Made by a program: the position numbers and the translations under genes. Shown piece by piece: positions 36,574-48,477 of a stretch of DNA of 64,000 nt (positions within the stretch are counted from its first letter, which is position 1; the number at the start of each line of letters is the position of its first letter). The notes beneath the pieces were generated by a model. It searched no databases. It was not told the origin of the DNA and saw only the letters and a list, made by a program, of their open reading frames with translations. The DNA comes from Diaporthe sp. PMI_573 (Eukaryota > Ascomycota > Sordariomycetes > Diaporthales > Diaporthaceae): assembly GCA_021399435.1 (NCBI GenBank), contig JAJTUP010000070.1, positions 62,001-126,000 of the forward strand, in the 5' to 3' direction.

Positions 36574-37577
36574 TTTGGTAGGGCAAACCCACACAAACCG
36601 ACACACTCTGTTTGGAAGAACAGACATCCTACCATTAAATGATAGGCGTTGTTTATAAGCCGAGCTGTAGCCTTACTGCAACGTCAGCTACAGCCTCAAG
36701 AAAATCAATCCTATTACCATTATCTACGACGAGAATAGTTAGAAATGTTGCCCCTACAGGGATGCGCAATCTGTAATTAATCAAAATCGATGATGTTGGT
36801 GACCTGTAAGCAGCTGAAGGACTGGCCATGCAACCGTGTAACACATCGTCGAATAATTGTTCTTCATCGGGATGGGTGATTACAATTAATCCCCAAGGCA
36901 GCGCAGGTAGTATTCCCACCCGGATGTACATATGTTCCACGACAACAGCCCTAAAACGACGACTTTTCAAGTTTGATCAGGAAACCCGCAGTCTCGAAGT
37001 CTAGGAAAACATCGTATGCCGGTAGTCTGACACCAGTCGAGATCTCAGCTGAAGTAGCCCTGGTACGAGCTCATGATGGACGGGCGGAGGATGCGATATG
37101 GTTGTAACAGAGGGCGAGCTGGTTGGGCGTCACAGTGCTGTGCAGTACGGAATGCAACGGCGCAGAATAGCATGGGCATATTTTACACCCATGTGCCGCC
37201 TGTCTGGCAGAGGACGTTAATGCGCCAGCCAAAGGCGGCGCCGTGGCCGTGGCCACTAGCGGACCTCTTGGATGGGACATTTACGCTGTGTTACCTAGAC
37301 AAGAAGAGGTCCCAGGCGGGAGACAGGCTTGCTGGCAGGCCGCGAGCATGACGCAGCAAGCATACACGCGATCAGGCACCGGCTCCCTGCGGCACAGGAC
37401 ACAACACAACACAATACAACACAGTGCGTACCTCTTATGGACAATCCGTCCGCCACACCATTAGCAAGACAGGCTGCCCTTGCCGAGTTATATGCCAAAG
37501 AGCAGAAGAGTTGTACCAGGTTTTGAGACGAATGAGTGGGCCGGACCCTAATAATTGACAGAGTTCAGAGAAGTTTG

Positions 37578-39929
37578 CTAGCCAGACTTCTCCTGCACCA
37601 GTGGTGGAGATCTGTACGGGACGCGGTTGTGTTGAGAAGGCATTGCCTTATCGATCAACGCATTGAGCTTGGTTAGCTGGGAACAGCGTTCATTCAAGCC
37701 TTCCAAGAACGACCCCGACGCGGATGGTGTAGATGCAGGACAGATCGAGCATTCGCTTTGCGTGGTCAATTCGACCTCCGCCCGAGCGTGAGAAAGAGGA
37801 GCTTCTGCCGAGCTGGATTGCCCGGCCGATCTACTCGACAGCTTCAGGTCCAACACCTCCATTTCAAATGGGATGAACAACTCGCTTACTTTGTTCGAGA
37901 TAGGCTCGAAGACAAACTGGCTGGCTTCAATGGATTGACTGGTTCCGTCCGTGGTACGTAGGTAGGTAGGTGGGGTGGACGAAATGCTGGATCACAATGG
38001 TAGGTGGACGGCTCGCCTGTCTGCATGAACGGATGGGTAACAAGGGGCCTGGGTTCTCGTTTCCAGCCATGAACGTCGACATCTCGCCCACGTCGTAGTG
38101 AGTCACGTTCTCGTTCATATTATAATCTGCTTTTTGTACGCGGTCATAAGACACCCGGGTGCCTGGTCAAATAGTGTTGACCATCAGCCTGATCGCCTCC
38201 AGGGGCATGTGGTCGGTCAGGACATCTGGACCGCATCCACGGGTACACGTTCCACTCGAAGGTCGCGTTGGTAGTCGTAAGTGTCCATCTTGGTGATCGT
38301 GTCGATGATCCTATCCCCGATCGTGGGCTCCGCCTGTATCAGGGACATCGACACCTGCCTGGTCATGGTCATCCCTGCGGTCATGGCCGGGTGGCCGCTC
38401 GTGGCGTCGTTCATGGCCTCGTCCGAGAACGCACCCTTGGAGATGAGACTGATGTGGTATGAGTTCTCGCCGTGAGCTATGGCCACGCCCGCGATCCACT
38501 GCGAAAACGCGGAGACGGCCATGCACTCCTAGGTATCATCTTTCACGGACATGCGGCAGGCATTGACGAATGCCACATCCGCCTGCGCACACCAGAGCGA
38601 TCTCCTCAACATCATAAAGGGACCTTGGCCGTGCACTCGTCCCTGGTCAACTCAGCGGTAAGAAGCTGCGGAGCTGGACAACCAGCTCGTTCTTGTGGGA
38701 GGTCGGGATCAGGTTGCCGTTCTCGACCTTCGCATTGACCGCAAGCGAGATCACGAGCGTGGCCGCGCCCATGGAGCTCCTGTTGTCCAGGCTCACGAGC
38801 ATCCTCATCGCCTCGGAGAACCTCGTGGTGCTTATCGCCGAGCCCCTCATGTTTTTGTACAGGAATCTGTTCGTGGTGTTGGTAAGCCCCAGGACGCGTT
38901 CAGCCAGTGGTACACCGGCATGACCGAGACCGTCTCCACGATCGAGGGCATGGTGCCTCCTCAGGGTCTGCGATGATGAGCACTAACGACTTCTTGGGGA
39001 GGCCGATGCGCGCGAGGTCGTGGCCGATCCTCCTATCTGCCCTGCCGTTGGTGATCTTCGACGGCTTGTCCAGAATCGCGTTCGGCAACCCCTCCATGAC
39101 CACGTCCAAGGCGGTCCGGTGGTTCAGGAGCCAGCTCTTGTTGGCGCCCATCATCACGGTGTCGGAGTAGAGCTTGGCCTGGCCTGTCTTTTAGTCGTCC
39201 TTGGCGGTACTGAGCCCCATCATGTACTCGTCCGTCTTGATGATCCCAAGGTATGCCGCGCGCCTGGCGGTGAGCGTGCCAGGCTTGTCGGTCTCGAGGC
39301 CCTTGGAGCTCGCGGCCCTCGGAGCTCGCGGCCCTCATGCTCCTCCACGTGTCGCCTGCGCTCGTGACCCCTAGACTGGCTGCCATCGCGTTCGAGATCT
39401 CGATCAGGTCTCTGCTAGTCCCACGCGGGACCCTCCGCCTCTGCGCCCATGTTCGAGCCCGAGACAATGCGGCAGTCATCGCGTCCAACAGCTAGATCTA
39501 GGTCGTATCCAAGGACATATTGTTGGACATATTCGGGATCAATAAGTCGTTATTCAGAGTTGGGGCCTAGTTCGCGTAGGTCTACTAAGTCGGGGACCCT
39601 TGCGTCAGAAAGGGCGTACCCTGCGTCTACATAGGCATAGGCACGGGGGCATTTGGGGGAGCTATTGCTACTACGCAAGCATTCGCGGGACCTTCTGCTA
39701 CTACATATACGGCTGCACCTGTTGGGTACGCGGGCTGGCTGGCAACCGGGGCATTCTATGAAGGCAAGCTGGAGGCCGAGGAGGGGTTCAACCTCAACTT
39801 ATTAAGCAGGTACTTGACTACGGGGTTGGTTTTAGTTGGGGTCTTGGGGTTACGGCTGTTTCTGCTGACTCTATAGCTTGCACGCTCTTTTGCGTCTATC
39901 TTTATAGCCTCCAACACGTTCTTGGTCAT
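37578..39929 (-). pseudogene. Unrecognised GC-rich gene remnant with frameshifts
   Basis: On the - strand a chain of frames reads from ATG 39929 to a stop at 37578. It has an N-terminal Pro/Gln-rich part broken by TAG/TAA at likely Gln codons, then SRDLIEISNAMAASLG, EYMMGLSTAKDD, GANKSWLLNHRTALDVV, FSEAMRMLVSLDNRSS, AVSAFSQWIAGVAIAH, TIGDRIIDTITKM and, past another frame change, VTHYDVGEMSTFMAG and a C-terminal KVSELFIPFEMEVLDL part. Breaks include a 16-bp tandem duplication near 39310-39340 (GGCCGCGAGCTCC twice) and one-base shifts near 38950, 38900, 38640 and 38250. High GC and no clear introns set it apart from its surroundings. I do not recognise the family; a captured viral structural protein is one untested possibility, an orphan host protein another. 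Confidence 0.55.
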
Positions 39930-40167
39930 AGGTCCTTTTCCTTTAAGTTCCTGGTTGTATACGCCCTCTCTCTTTCAGCTTCTCGTAGTCGACCATGTCT
40001 CTGGTCCTGTCCTCAAGCCTCTTGACAACCACGTGTCTCCCTGTATGGCGTTAAGATTATCTTGACGAGCTCCCAACAAGCGCACGCACGACATTCCCCG
40101 TACTTAAGCGAGTGCTTATTTGGTCAGCAGCCCGGCGGCAAAGATGGGTGACTAGGGGACGAAGACG

Positions 40168-40206
40168 TTGACGCTGATGGAGACGGAGACGGAGACGGTG
40201 ATGGGG
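40168..40206 (+). repeat. GGAGAC hexamer-like repeat
   Basis: Short run of GA(C/T)G-type units (GGAGACGGAGACGGAGACGG) in otherwise unassigned sequence. Confidence 0.6.
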
Positions 40207-40713
40207 TTGGGGACGGGAGTTAAGGCCGGGGCGGTAGCAGTGCTTGAGGGAGGAGGCAAACACGGCGGGTCAGCGTCTGGGTCGGTACACCTCGCAACTG
40301 TGGTAGCCATCACACGCACAGGTGGACGCGTTGCTTGCCGGAGCTGTTGTACACGATCCTGGCCGTTATTTTGTTGATATGATGTGTTCGTACGGGAGCG
40401 CGAGTATAGAGGGGCATGGGTAGGGACGTGTGGGAGTTATCGGGCGAGGAGATTAAGACGGTTAGTGCTTAGAACTGCTCTTGTCTGCTGATCTTAACGT
40501 AGATGGCGTGTTGAGAATGGTTGGGAGGCGACATTTGAGTTTGAAGACGAGACGGAGCTGGGGGCATAAGGGCGGAAAACCTTTTTGGTGTGACTTCCCA
40601 GGGATGATTGGGCTTTGACAATGATGGGGGAGAGGTAAAAAAAAAAATGACACTAATAGCGTGGGCAAGGCCAGGTTTTGGAGTTTCTATTGCATCTGTT
40701 TTGGTAGCAGAGG

Positions 40714-40732
40714 GGAGAGAGAGAGAGAGAGA
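40714..40732 (+). repeat. (GA)n microsatellite
   Basis: About nine GA units. The surrounding 39930-41110 interval holds no gene that I can support. Confidence 0.8.
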
Positions 40733-41122
40733 CCAGGGCGTTTCTTGCGCTGTCATTTGAGAACAAAGATGGGAGAATATGGGCGCGCCGAGGAAAAACC
40801 AGAGGGGCCTACCAAAAGACCCCCATGAGCGGTGGCCAAGCTTCGACGTGGTCTAAGATTGGCAGGGATGGGAGCTCGAGGCAGCTCGAGGACAGCTCTC
40901 GGGGGGCCCAAGCTTCTACGGTTGCATCGTAAGCAGGGTGGGGGTGGACAGGTGCCAATCAGGGCAGTTTTCGACAATCCTTGACCTGGGTGTCTGTCCC
41001 GCTGTATTATCTGTCCCTGTCGTGAAAGGTGGCCATGGAGCAGTGGGGTCGGTCTCAGTGGAGCTGGTCTTGGCCTACGCCGTACCGGATGATTAAGAGT
41101 AAATTGCGACGGCGGTGCATAT

Positions 41123-41420
41123 CAGCGATGGCCGGGTGAAATTTCAATTTCAGTTTTTTTCACTCCCCAGACACCATTTCAATTCATCCGGTCGGGTGGG
41201 TCTGAAATGCGGTGGGGTACCTGAATTTTAGTGGATCTATCATATAGACTGAGGTCACTTATCTAACCCTAACCCGGCATTATCAGAAAGGGTAAGGGTT
41301 AGTATCTACTTTACTGCCTAATTAGGCTTAGCGTTTCAATTCAGTTTCATTCACTACCCCCCCGTGAAATTTCACTTTTCTTTCAAGTAGGTTGGTGGAG
41401 CTGCAATTTCACCATCGCTG
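41123..41420. mobile_element. 298-bp hAT-type MITE with telomere-like centre
   Basis: It begins CAGCGATGG and ends CCATCGCTG, with GTGAAATT-like sequence just inside both ends. It is flanked by a perfect 8-bp duplication GTGCATAT (41115-41122 and 41421-41428). CAG termini with 8-bp duplications are the hAT hallmark. No coding capacity. The centre holds CTAACCCTAACCC and GGGTAAGGGTTAG facing each other. Confidence 0.88.
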
Positions 41421-41734
41421 GTGCATATGTATGCAGTGGTGAAGCACGATGATCGGCTGTACAAGTGGGGATTTCGATCAGTCCAGATCCCGAATGAGTG
41501 GAAGGAGGCCCGCAGGGCTGCAGGCGGGTACGCGCAGGTGCCCAAAGCGAGTCAAGTGATCAATCCCAAGTTGCTCTGGTCAATTTATCCGATAGAGGAG
41601 CACCCATGCATGTTGTATTCTCAATTGTTGCTGTAGTCTACCGCAACGTTTTCCGAAGGTGACTCCTGTTCCTCACTTCCGATTCTTCAACACAGACATC
41701 GTCATTTCCGATCGATCCCCCGTCCAGTCCATCG

Positions 41735-43521
41735 AATGACCCCTTTCAGACGTAGGTCGCCTCAACACTTCGATCGTAGTAGAACCTGCCGTCAGCGCCG
41801 CGGCGCCTCACAAGGTGCTTCTTCCTGATTGCACTCAAGTCGGTCCGCACCGTGCATCAAGTCTTCACATCGGGTCCGGGATACTTCGGTGCCACTGTCG
41901 CCCCCGAAACCAAGAGATCACTGGTGAATATGAGATCGCTTGAAGTGAAATTGTTCTCCAGGATCTCACAAAAAAAAAGGGGGAATTTGATTTTCTCGTC
42001 TCGGTTCAGGTCCCCGCCCATATAAACGAACCAAGACATCTAGAATTGATAAGTTGATCATCTTCTATCGCAACCATGTCTCATGTGAGGGGTTATTTTA
42101 TACTTGCCTTCAAAGTCAGTTCTTTAGACTTGTCAGACCAAACAGCAGGCACGCTAAAAATGAAGTCTTTCTGGTCAAAGTCAAAGTAGCTCTTGAGAAC
42201 CGCGGACTCGACGACCGAGAGAGCATGCTTGTCAATAGCACCAATAAAGTCCGCCGCAATATCAACCGGTGTCTTGACAGATCATTGAGATCGTTCTTAA
42301 AGTTGGACATAGAAAGATAGACAGGTCTATCTTAGTCAGGGTCAAGCATCAACTTAACAATACAAACGGCAGGGTTACGCCAGTGGACTTGGCTACCCTA
42401 CTTGAACTTAGAGGGGTCTTTCTCGTCATATCAGATCAGGGTCGGAACCTTGGGCTGGCGATGCCCCTCGAGGCCCATCAAGTGAATGTTAGTAGTAATT
42501 TCCTGAGGGACTCTAAAGGCAACCACCCAGTGAAGATAAAACACAGTAAAATACTTTCTGGTGGGATACCCTCCAGGACGAGCATCTCCCCTAGGATAGT
42601 CTCCAATGGGACACGCTTGTGCGGGACAATGACCAGGAGAGAGTGGTAGCATGAGCTGGTTTTATATGGACTGAGTTTGGTGAAATATTTGATAGAGAAG
42701 AATCTAGTACGGACGATGCAATTGCAACTAGTTGCATGAGGCTTGGCTGTCATCGTCAAATGATATCCCGCAGGTGTTCCTCCTTGAGAAATTATATACA
42801 TAATCTTTAAAGCAATACCCACCCAATTGATTATTTGACGATGAGCTTGTCAAATAAGTAAAGCTACACGCATGCCACTGGCTGCTACCCTCTGGGTCTT
42901 CCGTGTCCGTCAACCATACTCAGACAAAGGGGTCGCTCCTCCAACCGCTCATACTAGGTTACCCCCGAAGTGAAGTGCTAAAAAACATGTAGAAGCACCG
43001 TGTTCGGTCTATCACGTCCAAAACTCTAGCATTAGCTACTTGGGTACACCTCAATTTTCGGTATAATTCCGCCTTGGGCCATAGTCGTTTAAATCCCCGG
43101 TTACCCCCCTGTCAAAAGAAGGGATACAGCAACAAAGCAGCTGTCTGAGATGTCGACTTGTGGTGGGCCTTATCGATAAAGGCACCTGCAGAGGCCATCC
43201 CCGCCAATCCCCATATGAAAGGAGGCGTCATTGGCCACACTCAGCCATTACAAGTAAAGTGACAGAGCAAGAACACAGGGGAGGCACGGGCAGAAAAGAG
43301 CAGCTGAACTAACCAAGCCAGTCTTGGATGGGAAAAACGTCCGCTTTCTTGCCGTGGACATTGAAGGCGTAAGCAAGCCCAGAATAAGTTGTGCCAAAGT
43401 TGAGAGCGATGACAAGACAGTCATCAGGCAACTTGATGCGCGGCGCCGACATGGTGGCGCGGTTTACCTTAGAAGGCAATAGCTGTGTTCTCGTAATTGC
43501 AACTGATTTCATGGTGAACAA
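41735..43521 (-). pseudogene. Hsp70-like (HSPA12-type) ATPase, broken
   Basis: The first exon, 43521-43310, has LVIALNFGTTYSGLAYAF, the phosphate-1 loop of Hsp70/actin-fold ATPases (LDFGTTYSG). After about 800 bp that should be a short intron, 42490-42086 gives GLEGHRQPKVPTLI, LMLDPD, SNFKNDLNDL and, after a frameshift, ADFIGAIDKHALSV and FSVPAVWSDKSKELTLK. Then 42039-41740 gives SWFVYMGGDLNRDEKIKF and a C-terminal DGRFYY segment. The middle of the ATPase and the start of the substrate part (some 250-300 residues in relatives) are missing. TAG/TGA stops and the frameshift confirm loss of function. Lies divergently to the coiled-coil gene at 43958. Confidence 0.8.
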
Positions 43522-43957
43522 AGCAGCGTGTAAGGCTAGAGATGTTATTAGAAAAGGGAGTTGGAAAAGAAATAACCAAAATAGCCGTGGGAAAAGCGCT
43601 GGGCAGGAGTTTTTAGGTACCGCGTTAGACCGTCGTCGAGTTCAGGCCGAAAAGTGGGGCGCTTGAGCTTTTGCCGTAGAAGGAAGTCAACTTAATGTCT
43701 AAAAGCTCCCACTATGTACTTGGAGCTCCGATTTACCTTATCGCAAGCTTTGTGGCCAGGGGCTCTGAGGCTGTACCTTGTAAACCTTTCTGTGTTGTCT
43801 GTTGTTGCAGTCAACTATCTGTCCCTACTACAATATACGTACAGTAAGTTAGCTGCAAGGGAAAGGTTAGGCCCTTGTTTCCTACAAGGCTTTCTCAATG
43901 TCAGAGATCTTTTGATATCTTGATTTGCTCATTCTCCATCCTCTAGTTGACGACACC

Positions 43958-45447
43958 ATGGCGGATCAAATAGACGTCGACAACAACGCCATGCCGGATG
44001 ATACGTGCCTCAATGACGGTAGTTAACGCATGCAGCGAGCCAGTGGTGCCATTGCTACAATTGAGCAGGGAGATTTCATTGACTTGTTAGAATCTCAGCA
44101 AGAAGCCCTTGCGACCCTTGCGCTCGGGGATTTGGGTAGTCGGGACCCCAAAGAAACCACAGCAGACAAGCAGAAGACGTTATTAGTAAGTGAATCATTG
44201 CAAGTTAATCGCACCCAAGGTCCAACACTCACAAAGAGCAAGGGACAGCAGTTCTCAAACGCCATTGGCTTGCAACCACGCCCCTGTGCCACCCTGGGAT
44301 CTTTCAGCATGAATGTCAAGAACCCTCAAGCGCGTCTCGACGCCCAGCAAAAGGAAAACAAGAGACTTGAGAAAATGGTAAAGAACGCTGGACGTAAAGT
44401 TAAGCTCTTGGAGTTCCACATCAAATCGTCCAAATGGGTCAATAAGCGGCTTCATCGACAGTATCAAGATCATCTAAAGGAGATCAAGAGACTAATGGAA
44501 CCCCTTAAAGCTGTAAAGAAGTTACAAGCATAGAAATACAAGCACCTCAAACAAATCGCGCGCCTTAACAACCAGGTCAAGACACTTGCTAGTACTAGGG
44601 ACCAGCTCCGTTAGATGCTCGTGTCTGTCTCTGAGAAGCAGGTCCGCGACTCCGAAGTCGTGTCTAGGTTCACAAACCTGCGCTCTAGCATCCTAGCACT
44701 TATGCGACAGAACTGGAAAATGGCACTCAAGGAGGATATTGATCTCAGACAGTTGTCTAGACAACAGCGCGGCTTCTTCATGTCCGCATTTCCCGTCTTA
44801 TACAACCGACTCCGCTTCTTGGTCTTCCACATCATTCAGGTCATCATTCTCGACTCTAAGAGTTATTTCCTTAAAGACAATTCCCAGCCACTCGATGAGA
44901 ACCTCCAGAGATTGGAGAAAGAGTTGGACAGCATCATACCAGAAGGTATATCCATACGCTATCTAAGATCAACTTCCTCTATTTACGCATTTTTATTGAC
45001 ACGCGTGTAGAAGAGCAGCTACTGCTTATAGAGTGGCGTATTGCTACTTTCAAGGTAACGGAGAAACGCAGAAACGGCAGCCGATTGTCTTCTACTGCTC
45101 AGGACCAGGTCTGGCATCTTCTCAGTCCCCTTCAGCTGAAAGATGCAGCGGCAGAGCAAAGCGGAAGGAAGAAGCTGAAGGCAATTTGCGACAGTGCTGT
45201 TGAGCTTAACATTATGATTCGACAGCTGACAGACCATTTCTGGATTGAAGACATGGGGTTTGCCGTGAGAAAGCATATCTCGAAATGTGCGTGGGTAGCT
45301 AAAGAGAGCGAGTTAGTGGCGGCGGATGACGGCGACCAGCCCGGAACCATCGCGTACGTAATTACCGGGGAATTAATAAAGGGTCCCAAGGAGAACATAG
45401 ACAAAGCCCTGGTCCTCGAAAAGGCTCAGGTTGTTGTCTACGAGTAG
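43958..45447 (+). pseudogene. Coiled-coil protein, unknown function, several stops
   Basis: ATG 43958 (ACCATGG) opens MADQIDVDNNAMPDDTCLND, then a TAA at about 44024, and the same frame continues 44030-44533 with a long coiled coil (QKENKRLEKMVKNAGRKVK), TAG, and further helical sequence to about 45010. After a frameshift near 44950-45010 the frame 45019-45447 ends with KCAWVAKESELVAADDGDQ and LVLEKAQVVVYE. Three in-frame TAA/TAG stops sit at likely Gln codons. I do not know this family. The shared upstream region with the Hsp70-like pseudogene (about 440 bp) could have been a divergent promoter. Confidence 0.6.
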
Positions 45448-46419
45448 ATGACAAGCCATGATGCATCTAGATCAAGCACGTGTTGTGGAGACGATGAAGT
45501 CAGGGAAGTGAAAGATGGATACGCAATACAAAATTCTGGGGAGGATCTCGGCGAAGATTACATGTGCTGATATGAAGAGGGCCCGATCATAAGATTCAAG
45601 GTCTATTTGTTTTAAGAGAGGAGCAAGGTTTTGCTCTTAGTTAATGAGCTCAAGCAGTATCGATGCCGGCTGCAGAGCATTTTTTGAAGGCACGATTCCG
45701 TTGATTAAGAGAGGAGGCATCCATGGATGTGTTGGCCAAAATTCCCAGAACTAGTTTCATTGGAATTGATTATGTCACACAAAGATGTTCAAGGACTGGT
45801 TTACACTTTGGCTGTATTATGGTGTCTTGCCGAAGAGGACCCTTTAGTATTGGGCCAAGAACAGATGGGTGTCTTGTGAAGGTGGAATTGATATAACCTC
45901 CGGCTTCTCATTCCGATTGTGTCAGACACTGAAGACAGTAGATTGGCCGAAATGTCTCGTGAGTTGCAAAGACATGGGGATCAATGCTGACCTGAGCTTT
46001 TAACAGTCATGCAGGGTGTACAGACGCGATTATCTGCACTCAGACAACCTCTTCGGGACACATTAGCAGGCAGCTCACTTAGGCCGTGTTACAGGGGAGA
46101 CCGTACATTTCAAGGTGTGAAGAAGCAAAATGAGCGATTAGAGATGGTAGCAGAGGGCCTACGTCACCCACAATTTGCTGGTTGAACGACGAACTCACTG
46201 TGCTGTCCTTGGCCTTTGTGTAGGTGCCAATCCCGGCTGCACGAGAAAAGACACAGAGTCAGCTTCCATGGGCTTGTTTTTCAGACGCCTGGCGGGTACA
46301 GAGACCGCTGGAGCAGGTTGATCGGAGATTTGCTTACATAACAACTCCGAGCGAGATTGTTGTCACCAAAATCTCGTCCGTCAATGGCATCTCCCCCGCA
46401 GCCACCTTGCGACAGCCTA
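45448..46419. other. No supported gene
   Basis: Short frames only. A possible acceptor (TTTTAACAG near 46004) precedes about 50 open codons, but no matching exon was found. Confidence 0.4.
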
Positions 46420-46662
46420 TTAAGCGGCGCAGTGGAGCAGGGTGAATCCCTTGGTCCCCCTGACACTGATGTCTGCTCCAACCTCAATTAAGGCTTGGAT
46501 TAAGTCTAGGTTGCCCTCAAAGGCAGCCAGATGCGCAGTCGTGAAGCCGTGCTGATCTGAGTCACTCAGATCTTGCGGCGTCTCTTTTGTGGACGGATCA
46601 GTTGACTCGTCTTGCCCCTCAAACACCCTTTTCTCAGACCGCGATGCCTCAGTCGATGACAT
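46420..46662 (-). pseudogene. Ankyrin-repeat protein, N-terminal fragment
   Basis: 80 residues from ATG 46662: a polar leader with many Ser/Glu, then HGFTTAHLAAFEGNLDLIQ and LIEVGADISVRGTKGFTLLH, one complete ankyrin repeat and the start of the next. The frame stops at TAA just after LLHCAA, in the middle of a repeat. The rest of the protein is absent, so this is a truncated gene. Confidence 0.65.
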
Positions 46663-46931
46663 TATGTGTATTGATCACTTTTATGTGTTTTAGGTATAGA
46701 CGAAAGCGTTGTGTGTTGCACAAAGTGCTAGTCTGGCGACGTGCCTCACGACTTGACATTTAACATGAGAGAGGTAACTAGGTTGTACAACATGAGGAAG
46801 CCGAGGTAGGAGCCCAAGCCAAGAGCTATCAGGTACTCCAGCGAGCTAGCTACAGTTTATTATTCATAGATTATTAACTTCCATCGGGCGGTGCTTGGTA
46901 GTGGCGTGCCCGTAAGCAGTAGCAGGTCGTG

Positions 46932-47900
46932 TCACATGCTACATGCATGAACTTGCATCCTTAAAAGGCACCCGCGGGAAGAACAACAGTGGAGGCGATC
47001 AAGAAAACTAATATGTAATAAAGTTATCCACGCATCAACTTTCTGCCTTGGGAGATAATTATCAGTTGGCGACGATTCCAGCCCAAACATGGAAAACACC
47101 AAACGCCGTGCTTGCATTGATGTGGGTGCACAGCACATCACAGCCTTGTGATACCCGGGGACCATAGATTTTTCCAACATTTGGATTGGATGCTGTGCCT
47201 CAAAAAAGGTTGTCGTGAATACTTTTGGATGTAAGTAAAGGTTTCATCAAGTGCCAGTCGCATACAATTTTCTCTCCAGATTCTACATGAACAGGAGCAT
47301 GAGTCAAGCAGGGAGACTAGGATCTACACCGCGATCAAGAATGAAAAGTTGATTTGATAAGTATAGATATCTATAACTAGTATCTAAATAGGTATTAGTG
47401 GGGGCAGAAGGTTGTAAACTGGCAGACTGGTCATAGCGACTTCTGGTGTGGCTTCGCTGACAGAGCATGATGTAAGTGAGACTTTGCGTGCTGTTGTGCA
47501 ACCCACTTATCACTACAATTCGGCGTCTCGGCCACAGCCACGCAGACTGAATATCCGAACAAATAAGAGTCTTGTAAATCCGCATTAGCTTTGGCAGCTG
47601 ATCCTCCACTTCTCAATAATATAACTCTTGACGATGCTTCAAAAGGGAAGACACGGGATTTTGTACAACCACAAGGCATCCATGAGAACGCCTGACCCCA
47701 CCGCATCCACGAGAGCGCCTGACGGCAAACAGCAGTGGAGGATTACGCGTGAGCGGCAAATCATCTGGACTTTCTGCACATACCTCGCCGCACAACTTCC
47801 CTGATTGTTCAACCGGCTCTTTTGAAATGTTCTTTGCCATACTGCGCAGGTTGCGTGCCCTATTGGGCAACGTCAGAATATGGAGAGTGGAGCCCACCGG
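46932..47900. other. No supported gene
   Basis: Overlapping - strand frames (46932-47180, 47304-47609, 47613-47897) without recognisable motifs. Confidence 0.4.
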
Positions 47901-47950
47901 CTTGATTGCCGTCCAGCATGTAGCTCAGCAAGCTGGAATAAACCTCCACG

Positions 47951-48190
47951 ATGTGACGGTACGGAGCTTATATACTGCTATGGAATGTAACAACTTTGGT
48001 TATTAATTCTGGTCTTTTGGCCGAGTGGTCTAATTTGCTAGCAGTAATTAGAATCCGTCTCATGTGACGGTACGGGCTTATATATATACTGCTTGGGATC
48101 TAAGTCTTAGACTTAGAATTCTGGTCTTTTGGCCGAGCTGTCTATTGTGCAAGCAGTCAATAGATCCGTCTCACACGAGGCGGATACTGG
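47951..48190 (+). repeat. Tandem duplication of a structured, tRNA-gene-like module
   Basis: Two units (47951-48061 and 48062-48190) share GTGACGGTACGG, GCTTATATA and TTCTGGTCTTTTGGCCGAG. Each has a sequence like a pol III A box (TGGCCGAGTGG at 48018, TGGCCGAGCTG at 48130) and a 7-bp stem with a 10-nt loop: TCTAATT/AATTAGA (48029/48046) and TCTATTG/CAATAGA (48141/48158). The second unit adds a 9-bp hairpin ATCCGTCTC/GAGGCGGAT (48164-48185). No B box or full cloverleaf was found. Confidence 0.6.
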
Positions 48191-48477
48191 TAAGCGTTTC
48201 AGCTATCGATACAGCTCCCGGCAAGCGTCAAACTCTGCTATGGCAGAGGTTGTTGTACTCCTAAGCATATAGTCTTAAATCTGGGTGTGAGCCAAAGCTT
48301 GCAGATATTGAGCGATCAGATGGAGGTTGGCCACAGTGTGAGAGTATGATGCAGAAAGGTGGTTGTGACATTGTACGGATGTTATCTAGCCAGGGAGATA
48401 CAAGTGACGAGGCATAAACAGAATGACAAAAGAATGAATACCATATCTTTATAATAAGGAATTAAATAATAAATAGA

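Larger units (their letters stand above)
35645..37577. other. Intergenic stretch with inverted repeats and no supported gene
   Basis: Contains the two inverted repeats listed separately. A - strand frame at 36653-36970 looks protein-like but has no partner exon or motif. 37350-37430 is a low-complexity ACAACACAAC run. Confidence 0.4.

Noticed and set aside
37243..37526. Frames around 37.2-37.5 kb
   Set aside because: They are driven by the ACAAC low-complexity run and overlap on both strands.
41260..41320. Chromosome end or internal telomere
   Set aside because: Only two short opposed CCCTAA-type tracts occur, inside a MITE with a perfect target duplication.
44095..45404. - strand frames opposite the coiled-coil pseudogene
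   Set aside because: They are antisense shadows of the helical + strand frame and are Ser/Leu-rich as expected for that.
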